From Thermoplasmatota archaeon (GTDB taxonomy: Archaea; Thermoplasmatota; Thermoplasmata; Thermoplasmatales; GCA-001856825), in the NCBI GenBank assembly GCA_023381415.1, contig JAMCUN010000021.1:1-32533 (forward strand): 32,533 nt of DNA, written 5' to 3'. The notes under the pieces are model-generated. The model saw only the letters and a list, made by a program, of their open reading frames with translations, was not told the origin of the DNA and made no database searches. The position numbers and the translations under genes were made by a program. Below, one piece after another: positions 27,134 through 32,533 of the stretch (position 1 is the first letter of the stretch; every line of letters begins with the position of its first letter).

Positions 27134-27194
27134 CCTAAGAACCAGAATAGCGTCCTACAATAAAAAAATAAATATCGTCCATGAATGTGAGTGA
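27134..27194. promoter_or_regulatory. Compact divergent promoter region
   Basis: Two back-to-back TATA elements fit in 61 bases. TTTTATTGTAGG on the minus strand (27155-27164) is about 27 bases before the EamA ATG, and ATAAATATC on the plus strand (27168-27176) is about 23 bases before the ATG at 27195. They are only a few bases apart, so polymerase complexes on the two sides should compete. Confidence 0.5.
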
Positions 27195-27857
27195 ATGGAG
27201 TTTCTCGATCCTGCAATATTTCTTGCGGCGATGGGAATAACACTTCTGGAGATATCGGAGGCTTCGGCGGTTGGCTTGGCAATATCCGTGGAAGGAGGAA
27301 ATAAGGCATTCCTCTATGTTGCTTTGGGGGTCCTGATAGTTTTTGTGATAACATTCGCCGTCGGGCAGGAAATTGCGAGGCTGCCCATACTGATTGTGAG
27401 GCTTGTCGCTGCGGTACTGCTGCTGTATTTTGGTCTCAGGCTGGCCAGAAGTGCGAGGAGAGCGGTCATAAGATCAAGGAACTCTGTCGGTCCCAAGGAG
27501 GAGGGTATCGAGAAGGGCATTTTCTACACAGGTTTCTCGGTTGGCCTGGTAGAAGCCTTTGAGGCAGCTATAGTTCTTGTTGCCCTCATTCCGAACAACT
27601 TTGATTCCGCTTTGTATGGAATGACTGCGGGGCTAATTGTAGTAGTGATAGGCACGATTGCTTTGAAGTCTCAGGTCAGGAAGATAAAGCAGGCAAATAT
27701 GAAAGTTGTCGTTTCAGCATTGCTCCTTTCTTTCTCCGTGTTCTGGTTCGGAGAAGCTGCCTTGAGGACATCGAGCTCCTGGTTGTTTGACCTGTGGCTG
27801 ATTCCACTTTTCGTGGTGTTTGCAGTGGCTGTATATTTATTCTCTCACAGAAAATGA
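27195..27857 (+). CDS. COG4280-like multi-pass membrane protein
   Basis: 220 residues with about six or seven hydrophobic segments. Two inverted-looking halves each begin with acidic residues in a helix: LLEISEASAVGLAIS near residue 18 and VGLVEAFEAAIVLVALIP near 116. Acidic residues within helices recall ion-transport families such as FTR1 iron permease (REGLEA motif), LysE or GDT1, but the exact signatures of those families are absent. The pattern fits the uncharacterised COG4280 group as I remember it. A Glu/Gly/Lys-rich loop separates the halves. Metal or cation transport is a reasonable guess only. Confidence 0.6.
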   Translation: MEFLDPAIFLAAMGITLLEISEASAVGLAISVEGGNKAFLYVALGVLIVFVITFAVGQEIARLPILIVRLVAAVLLLYFGLRLARSARRAVIRSRNSVGPKEEGIEKGIFYTGFSVGLVEAFEAAIVLVALIPNNFDSALYGMTAGLIVVVIGTIALKSQVRKIKQANMKVVVSALLLSFSVFWFGEAALRTSSSWLFDLWLIPLFVVFAVAVYLFSHRK

Positions 27858-28026
27858 GAATTCCATAAAAAGCGGATCAGATGATGTACTTCCTGAGCAT
27901 AGTCGGAAGATAGCAGAGATGAGCTTCAAGGCTTAATTCGTCTTCAAATTACGACTGGGAGGTATGAAGGACTCGAAGACTCTAGGAAAGCATGAGTGAG
28001 CACCTGGAGGAAATATTGTTCTAGAG
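27858..28026. other. Stretch without a supported gene
   Basis: Lies between the COG4280-like gene stop and the 3' end of tRNA-Val. No reading frame longer than about a dozen codons with a plausible start is seen on either strand. Confidence 0.3.
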
Positions 28027-28099
28027 TGGGCTCGGCCGGATTTGAACCGGCGGCCTTCGCTGTGTGAGAGCGATGTCATAACCACTAGACCACGAGCCC
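28027..28099 (-). tRNA. tRNA-Val (anticodon CAC)
   Basis: The minus strand folds as a cloverleaf. Acceptor GGGCTCG pairs with CGAGCCC, the D arm is GTCTAGTGGTTATGAC, the anticodon stem TCGCT/AGCGA encloses loop CTCACAC (anticodon CAC), and the T arm contains CCGGTTCAAATCCGG. The discriminator is A. No CCA is encoded and no intron is present. An AAATAATAAT TATA-like run lies about 26 bases upstream (28121-28130). Confidence 0.95.
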
Positions 28100-28197
28100 C
28101 GGGGGCTTATTTTATCTACCATTATTATTTTTGCCCAGAATTCCTCTCAACTGAGTATTGTTCTCCTGAAAAGATTAAGGGATAAGTTAAGCTGTGA

Positions 28198-28207
28198 TAA
28201 TATTTTA
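28198..28207 (+). promoter_or_regulatory. TATA box of the queA-like gene
   Basis: AATATTTTAT is centred about 27 bases before ATG 28230. It lies downstream of the other in-frame ATG at 28194, so it fixes the start at 28230. Confidence 0.55.
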
Positions 28208-28229
28208 TGGAGCAGATGATCAGGGAAAG

Positions 28230-29225
28230 ATGGCAGATTACTCCCTCTCAAACTACAGTTTTGAGCTTCCGAAGGAGCTTATAAGGCAGGTCCCTCCGGA
28301 AAACCGTACAGATTGCAAATTGATGATCCTCGACAAGGGGAGGATAACCCACTCTGTCTTTACTGACATAACGAGCCGTCTTGAAAGGGACGATGTGATA
28401 GTACTTAATAAAACGAGGGTCAGGAAATCGCTGGTCCTTGGAAAGAAGGACACAGGCGGCAAGATCGAGATAAACTTTTTGAGGAGAACAAATGACGGTT
28501 TTATAGCCCTCATTAAGGGGAAGATAAGAGACGGAGAGACATTCGAAATAGGAGGACGGAAGGTAAAGGTCAATTCAGACTCAGATGGATTCAGAATAAT
28601 CGAGGGGGAATTAGACTGGGACTTCATAGAGGGAATAGGACATCTCCCCCTTCCCCCATACATAAAGAAGAAGGATGATTTCGACTATTATCAGAATGAG
28701 ATTGGAACACAGACAGGCTCAGTGGCTGCGCCTACTGCTAGTCTTCACTTCAGCTCCGATATGATACGGTCCTTGGAAACAAGGGGTGTGAGGGTGAAAT
28801 ACGTTCTGCTGGAAGTGGGATACGGAACTTACAAGGAAATCAAGGACGATTGCATAAGAAAGCACATAGTTGATGAGGAGGAGATAGAGGTGGACAACGA
28901 CCTTGTGTCAGAAGTTGAAAGGGCAAGAGGGAAGGTCGTGGCCGTGGGGACCACCGTCATGCGTTCCTTGGAGACAGCATCTTATCCGGGGAGACTAGCT
29001 CCGTACAGAGGGTTCACAAGGATATTCATCTATCCTGGATGGAAGTTCAATTCCCCAGTAACTCATCTCGTAACAAATTTCCATATTCCCAGGAGCTCTC
29101 TGCTTTCCCTGGTATATGCGTTCGGCGGGGAGGAAAGGATCAAGACAGCGTACAGAGAGGCAATTGAGAAAAAATATTACTTCTACAGTCTGGGAGATGC
29201 TATGATGATGGACAAATACCCCTAA
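28230..29225 (+). CDS. queA: QueA-family S-adenosylmethionine:tRNA ribosyltransferase-isomerase
   Basis: 331 residues from ATG 28230. In bacteria QueA transfers and isomerises the ribose of SAM onto 7-aminomethyl-7-deazaguanine in tRNA, giving epoxyqueuosine. All family blocks are present: SFELPKELIRQVPPENR at the N-terminus, VIVLNKTRV, KDTGGKIEI, IGHLPLPPYIK, GSVAAPTASLHF, VGYGTYKEI, VTHLVTNFHIPRSSLLSLV and FYSLGDAMM at the C-terminus. Length is close to bacterial QueA (about 340-356). Archaea normally make archaeosine rather than queuosine, so the role here is uncertain. No other queuosine or archaeosine gene is in view. Its TAA overlaps the convergent prefoldin stop. Confidence 0.93.
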   Translation: MADYSLSNYSFELPKELIRQVPPENRTDCKLMILDKGRITHSVFTDITSRLERDDVIVLNKTRVRKSLVLGKKDTGGKIEINFLRRTNDGFIALIKGKIRDGETFEIGGRKVKVNSDSDGFRIIEGELDWDFIEGIGHLPLPPYIKKKDDFDYYQNEIGTQTGSVAAPTASLHFSSDMIRSLETRGVRVKYVLLEVGYGTYKEIKDDCIRKHIVDEEEIEVDNDLVSEVERARGKVVAVGTTVMRSLETASYPGRLAPYRGFTRIFIYPGWKFNSPVTHLVTNFHIPRSSLLSLVYAFGGEERIKTAYREAIEKKYYFYSLGDAMMMDKYP

Positions 29226-29587
29226 TTCTTTGAATTTCCTTTCTGGTAAAGTTTGTTTATTTCGTCAGTGATTGTCTTCAGCTTAGAATTTAGCTGGTTG
29301 ACCTGCTCCTTTATCGTTTTAAGCCTCATCTCGGATATCTCAACGTCCTCTTCAATCTCCTTCTTGAACGAATCGACATCCTTCACCTTCACCAGGATCG
29401 TCCCGACTCCCCTGTAAATTTCATCATCAGGTTTCGATTTGTTGAGGTACTCGAGCGTCTTCTTGTCCTCCCTTGATTTCACCTCATACTGGTACTGTTG
29501 TGCCAGAAGCGTTTCAAGCTGCTTCTGCAACGTATCCGCTTGTTTCATCTGATCCTGCAGGTAAGGTCCCAGGTTAAGATCGACCAT
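29222..29587 (-). CDS. pfdB: Prefoldin beta subunit
   Basis: 121 residues, typical of prefoldin beta. Two long coiled-coil helices (about 10-50 and 77-115) flank a short beta-hairpin region (DDEIYRGVGTILVKV, 55-69), the layout by which prefoldin subunits form a jellyfish-shaped hexamer that hands unfolded proteins to the thermosome. DLQ-like N-terminal pattern and the Gln-rich first helix (QTLLAQQYQYE-like) fit beta rather than alpha. A TATA-like TATAATTTAATATC lies about 30 bases before the ATG. The stop TAG and the queA TAA share bases 29223-29224 on opposite strands. Confidence 0.9.
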   Translation of the reverse strand: MVDLNLGPYLQDQMKQADTLQKQLETLLAQQYQYEVKSREDKKTLEYLNKSKPDDEIYRGVGTILVKVKDVDSFKKEIEEDVEISEMRLKTIKEQVNQLNSKLKTITDEINKLYQKGNSKN

Positions 29588-29693
29588 TGACTCCGGATTA
29601 TTAGAAGGGATATTAAATTATAGTTGATTTCGTGGAGACGGAATCACCCCTCATTAATCCACCATGATAAACAGATGTCTTGGCAAGAAAGTT

Positions 29694-30428
29694 TCAGTCT
29701 GCCCCTTTCCTTCCGCAGACAGTGCAATCATCGTTTCTTGGGATGGGAAGAGTTTCCAGCATGGGTTTCCAGACGTCCAGGTAGATCAGGTCTCCGCTTT
29801 CTTCCTTACCAAGTAATATCTTCATAGCAAGTGTTATTGCCAATGAAGAAACAGCCCTAACGGCGCTGGGAATCACCCCCTGAATCGTGCAAGAAACGCC
29901 CTCCCCCTTTTGTGGGTACCCGAAACAAGAGAGGCAAGAAGTTTTTCCAGGAATTATAGCCTTTGCATAACCGAATGTTCCTTCAACTGCAGTAAAGACC
30001 CACGGCTTCTTCAGCCTGAACGATGATTCATTTATGGCGCCCCGCGCACTGTAATTGTCTGTCCCATCAAGCGTCAACTTTCCATAGGAAATGATATCCT
30101 CTGCATTGTAGATGGTCAGCCGTTCATCCAGTGCTTCAACCTCAACATCACTGTTGATCTTAAGCAGTTCAGATTTCGCTACATCAACTTTCTTCAGACC
30201 TATGTCGCTCTCCCTGTACATAGCCTGCCTGTTAAGATTACTGGACTCAACGATATCATCATCGACGATGGTTATCCTTCCCACTCCCATCCTGACCATC
30301 ATCTCAGCCATGGTTGATCCTGTTCCGCCAACTCCCACTACGACCACAGATGAAGACTTAATCGCTTTCTGGCCAGAAGGAAACACCTCAGGAACCGCTA
30401 CCTGGCTCAGGTACCTGTCAAAATCCAT
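29694..30428 (-). CDS. moeB: ThiF/MoeB/HesA-family E1-like adenylyltransferase
   Basis: 244 residues. It activates the C-terminal Gly of a ubiquitin-like sulfur carrier by adenylation; the neighbouring moaD gene makes MoaD the probable partner. The ATP-binding GVGGTGS is at 32-38, with Asp56-58 at the end of the next strand, the conserved NLNRQ (65-69), Lys80 and DGTDN (121-125). The zinc site has Cys165 and Cys168 (CLSC) and Cys235 and Cys238 (CTVC). Cys180 in VSCTIQGVIPSAV sits near the position where some family members carry a thioester cysteine. No rhodanese domain is attached. Last gene of the moa cluster, 28 bases after moaD. Confidence 0.9.
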   Translation of the reverse strand: MDFDRYLSQVAVPEVFPSGQKAIKSSSVVVVGVGGTGSTMAEMMVRMGVGRITIVDDDIVESSNLNRQAMYRESDIGLKKVDVAKSELLKINSDVEVEALDERLTIYNAEDIISYGKLTLDGTDNYSARGAINESSFRLKKPWVFTAVEGTFGYAKAIIPGKTSCLSCFGYPQKGEGVSCTIQGVIPSAVRAVSSLAITLAMKILLGKEESGDLIYLDVWKPMLETLPIPRNDDCTVCGRKGAD

Positions 30429-30456
30429 GCGCTAACATGTCCGCGCGAATAATAAG

Positions 30457-30696
30457 CTATCCTCCGCTCACAGGTGGGAAAACAGAGATTGTATCCCCGT
30501 CTGAAATGAGCGTCTTTTCGTTCCCGAATCTCCCGTTCAGGGCTACGATTGACATCTTCTCTTCCTTCAACCTCGGATGCCTGTCTTTCAAGACCTCAAG
30601 TAGATCGGAAATGGACATTCTTTCAACTTCCAGATCCTCAATCTTTGCCCCTGCATATTCCACATACTTGGCATAGTACTTAATATGAACTTTCAT
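30457..30696 (-). CDS. moaD: MoaD, molybdopterin synthase small (sulfur carrier) subunit
   Basis: 79 residues with a ubiquitin-like beta-grasp fold ending in VSGG, the C-terminal Gly-Gly that becomes thiocarboxylated and donates sulfur in molybdopterin formation. The start is ATG 30696, with GGAGG 6-8 bases before it, rather than the upstream in-frame codon at 30726. It overlaps the end of moaA by 17 bases. The stop directly after Gly-Gly is TAG. Because extra residues would block thiocarboxylation, this shows that TAG terminates translation in this organism. Confidence 0.93.
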   Translation of the reverse strand: MKVHIKYYAKYVEYAGAKIEDLEVERMSISDLLEVLKDRHPRLKEEKMSIVALNGRFGNEKTLISDGDTISVFPPVSGG

Positions 30697-31615
30697 CTGC
30701 TTCCCTCCAATATGGTACCCTTGCATTTACTGCCTTCCTGAAGGTATCAAAAATCCCTTCATCATCCTTTCCCCTGAAGCTATAGAACTGGTCACTCCTG
30801 TTCAAGCATGTTTGGAACTCCCCCTTTGAGGTTATCCTCAGCCTTGTGCAGTGGTTGCAGAAGTCTGCATTCCTCTGCGGCCTCACAATCTCCACAGTGG
30901 CATCCTTGCCTTCAGATGACGTGACATGAAACCTCTTTCTGTTATGCAAAGAGTTGAATTCGACAGATTTAGCAGCTTCCCCTAGCCTGTTCTCAATTAT
31001 CCGGAGGTCGTAGTGGTATCTCCTGTAGCTTTCAGACTCCTCCCCTTTCCTGTCCGTCTCATACTCAATCAACTGGAGTATTGCCCCCTTGCTCGAAGTA
31101 AAGTCTATCATCGAGTCAATCTGGTTTTCATTAACCCCCTTCAGCACAACAAAGTTGATCTTTATTGGGGATAGCCCGGCCGTGATTGCGGCATCGATTC
31201 CCTCCTCCACCATTCCTATAGCGTCCACCTTGGTAATGTCTATGAACTTCTCACCTACGATGGAATGCATGGATATGTTTATCCTGTTCAGTCCGGCTTC
31301 GCGGAGACCAGTTGCTCTCTCCTTCAAGAAGTAAGCGTTTGTAGTAAGTGAAATGTCACCACTTATGTGTTTCCTCGTCCTTGCGATAATATCCTCTAGG
31401 TCCTTCCTCAGTAGGGGTTCCCCTCCGGTGAACTTCACCCGGTTGACTCCATTTCTAGCTGCAACAGCCACTGCCCTCTCTATCTCTTCGGCGCTCAGCG
31501 TAACGGCGTTTTCTTCTGTCCCCTCCATGTGACAGAAGAAGCATTTGAAATTGCAGGAAGCGTTTACCTGGATTCTTAGGCTGTTGAGAGGTCTACCGAA
31601 ATGGTCGTAAAGCAT
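30680..31615 (-). CDS. moaA: MoaA, GTP 3',8-cyclase (radical SAM)
   Basis: 311 residues. The first step of molybdopterin synthesis converts GTP to 3',8-cyclo-7,8-dihydro-GTP. The radical SAM cluster CNFKCFFC has Cys21, Cys25 and Cys28, and GGEP is at 64-67. The second Fe-S cluster has Cys253, Cys256 and Cys270 (CNHC...TC) near the C-terminus. Bacterial MoaA ends in Gly-Gly, but here the end is DESSY, so the C-terminal tail differs. No moaC is visible in the window for the next step. It is followed with overlap by moaD. Confidence 0.94.
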   Translation of the reverse strand: MLYDHFGRPLNSLRIQVNASCNFKCFFCHMEGTEENAVTLSAEEIERAVAVAARNGVNRVKFTGGEPLLRKDLEDIIARTRKHISGDISLTTNAYFLKERATGLREAGLNRINISMHSIVGEKFIDITKVDAIGMVEEGIDAAITAGLSPIKINFVVLKGVNENQIDSMIDFTSSKGAILQLIEYETDRKGEESESYRRYHYDLRIIENRLGEAAKSVEFNSLHNRKRFHVTSSEGKDATVEIVRPQRNADFCNHCTRLRITSKGEFQTCLNRSDQFYSFRGKDDEGIFDTFRKAVNARVPYWREADESSY

Positions 31616-31673
31616 TCTATTCTCAAACGTGACCGCATATCAAAACTTTGTGAAGTTCAGAATACAAAAATAA

Positions 31674-32075
31674 TCAGTGCCAGGACTCTGACCCGTCTAT
31701 GAAGTGGTCCTTCTTCCAGATTGGAAGTCTCTCCTTGATAGAATCAACTATGAAGCTGCAAGCCTCAAAGCTCTCCTTCCTGTGCATAGAACAGACAGCA
31801 ACAAAGAGCGAAATCTCACCGGGATTGATGATCCCTATCCTGTGGATGGCTATTGCATCAATCAGACTGTATTTCTTGATGGCTTCGTCAAGCACTTTGT
31901 TCATTTCCTCAGAAGCCAGTGTTTCATCAGCCTCGTAGAACAGGTGTTTCAGTTCCTTTGAAGACTCCTTATCCCTCACGACGCCCAGGAATGTAACAAC
32001 GGCCCCGATATCGTGACCCCTATCCCTGAATGGGTCTTCAACTTCTATGGGATCAGTCTGTATACTGCCTATCAC
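31674..32075 (-). CDS. moaE: MoaE, molybdopterin synthase catalytic subunit
   Basis: 133 residues. MoaE pairs with thiocarboxylated MoaD and inserts two sulfurs into precursor Z. VTFLGVVRD near residues 27-35, the HRIG-I-PGE block in the middle (IHRIGIINPGEISLFVAV) and PIWKKDHF near 118-125 with the catalytic lysine (Lys121/122) are typical. The start GTG 32075 is taken because no other good start lies nearer the domain; the first ~10 residues are poorly conserved. Bases 32053-32071 inside its first codons are one arm of a perfect 19-base inverted repeat. About 58 bases separate it from moaA. Confidence 0.92.
   Translation of the reverse strand: MIGSIQTDPIEVEDPFRDRGHDIGAVVTFLGVVRDKESSKELKHLFYEADETLASEEMNKVLDEAIKKYSLIDAIAIHRIGIINPGEISLFVAVCSMHRKESFEACSFIVDSIKERLPIWKKDHFIDGSESWH
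32053..32071. repeat. 19-base inverted repeat, arm 1 (in moaE)
   Basis: The 19 bases TCAGTCTGTATACTGCCTA are the exact reverse complement of 32515-32533. This arm lies in the first codons of moaE; the match ends at the next base (T versus A). Confidence 0.9.
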
Positions 32076-32089
32076 AATCGTAAATAGAG

Positions 32090-32122
32090 CCTCCGGTATT
32101 CAATGTTCCTTCGCTCCGGAGG
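32090..32122. other. Hairpin-capable inverted repeat between ALDH gene and moaE
   Basis: CCTCCGG (32090-32096) and CCGGAGG (32116-32122) are perfect 7-base arms around a 19-base loop. They lie between the ALDH stop and the moaE start on the minus strand. It could be a weak stem in the mRNA or an operator; a T-tract typical of a terminator is not attached. Confidence 0.4.
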
Positions 32123-32146
32123 TAAAGGATCTCTAAGGATTGTAGT

Positions 32147-32533
32147 TCATACGTCGAACTTGACGCCCTGTGCGAGCGGAATGTCCTTCCCCCAGTTAAT
32201 TGTGACAGTCTGTCTCCTTGCATATACTTTCCATGCGTCGCTTCCGCTTTCCCTTCCGCCGCCAGTATCCTTTTCCCCCCCAAATGCGCCACCGATTTCT
32301 GCCCCTGCGGTAGCAGTATTCACATTCGCCAGTCCGCAGTCGCTTCCAAGCGGAGAAAGGAACCTTTCCTCTTCTGAAAGATCGTTAGTAAAGATGCTTG
32401 AAGAGAGCCCCTGAGGAACAGCGTTGTGTATCTCTATAGCTTCCTCGAGAGTCTTGTACTTGAACACATAAAGTATGGGAGCAAACGTCTCTTCGCAGGT
32501 TATGGGAGTGACCTTAGGCAGTATACAGACTGA
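32147..32533 (-). CDS. Aldehyde dehydrogenase, ALDH7-type, C-terminal part (5' end outside window)
   Basis: About 128 C-terminal residues in an open frame that runs off the window. [19 protein letters not shown], then [32 protein letters not shown] and the final [16 protein letters not shown] match the antiquitin/ALDH7 (alpha-aminoadipic semialdehyde dehydrogenase) branch of NAD(P)+-dependent aldehyde dehydrogenases closely. The catalytic Cys and the N-terminal cofactor domain lie outside the window. The window's last 19 bases (codons for SVCILP) are the second arm of an inverted repeat, so reading at this edge should be treated with care. Confidence 0.9.
   Translation of the reverse strand, partial: SVCILPKVTPITCEETFAPILYVFKYKTLEEAIEIHNAVPQGLSSSIFTNDLSEEERFLSPLGSDCGLANVNTATAGAEIGGAFGGEKDTGGGRESGSDAWKVYARRQTVTINWGKDIPLAQGVKFDV
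32515..32533. repeat. 19-base inverted repeat, arm 2 (window edge)
   Basis: TAGGCAGTATACAGACTGA is the exact reverse complement of 32053-32071 and ends exactly at the end of the window. The repeat may extend beyond what is visible. Confidence 0.9.

Noticed and set aside
28194-28229. A longer queA start at ATG 28194.
   Set aside because: The extra 12 residues do not fit the family N-terminus and the TATA box lies inside them.
30457-30459. General reassignment of TAG to a sense codon.
   Set aside because: MoaD must end in Gly-Gly to work, and its Gly-Gly is followed at once by TAG, so TAG acts as a stop at least here.

Overview
The window looks like a piece of an archaeal chromosome, most likely a Thermoplasmata (Thermoplasmatales-like) archaeon. 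The evidence is archaeal information-processing genes (aIF6, DRG GTPase, prefoldin beta), A/T-rich TATA boxes about 26 bases upstream of many start codons (which implies leaderless mRNAs), GGTGA-type ribosome binding sites inside operons, heavy AGG/ATA codon use and intron-less tRNAs without an encoded CCA. The species cannot be named from sequence alone.

Layout. 1-2402: a translation-linked run of the 3' end of aIF6, a HemK2/Mtq2-type methyltransferase and a DRG GTPase, all overlapping, then a stand-alone RAM-domain gene with its own promoter. 2504-6736: a compact kdpABC operon (high-affinity K+ pump) without kdpDE in view. 6801-9643: an HtpX-like membrane protease, a MaoC-like hydratase and an M20 amidohydrolase. 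9644-9921: tRNA-Gly(GCC) and tRNA-Arg(TCG) on opposite strands. 9922-19735: an accessory-looking, partly decayed zone. It holds a broken small membrane-protein gene, a 60-codon zinc-ribbon gene with an in-frame TAG at codon 3, a tight three-gene operon of unrecognised proteins (11167-14959), a GNAT gene, a small membrane protein, a degenerate DDE transposase, a membrane/surface protein pair and a DUF2173-like gene. 19936-29225 returns to metabolic genes: AMP-forming acetyl-CoA synthetase divergent from catalase-peroxidase KatG, inorganic pyrophosphatase, a threonine-synthase-like enzyme, an EamA-type transporter divergent from a multi-pass membrane protein, tRNA-Val(CAC) and a QueA-family protein. 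29222-32533: prefoldin beta, then a molybdopterin cluster on the minus strand (moaE, moaA, moaD, moeB-like) and the 3' end of an ALDH7-type aldehyde dehydrogenase that runs off the window.

How the genes fit together. Kdp covers potassium scavenging and KatG covers peroxide. Acetyl-CoA synthetase releases pyrophosphate, and the pyrophosphatase nearby can remove it. The moa/moeB genes make the pterin-dithiolene of molybdenum or tungsten cofactor. The least explained parts are the three-gene operon at 11.2-15.0 kb, the surface/membrane pair at 17.5-19.2 kb, and the set of in-frame TAG codons between 10.3 and 19.0 kb. A TAG directly after the Gly-Gly terminus of MoaD argues that TAG is a normal stop here, so these are more likely decayed genes than recoding. 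A perfect 19-base inverted repeat links the moaE start region to the last bases of the window.
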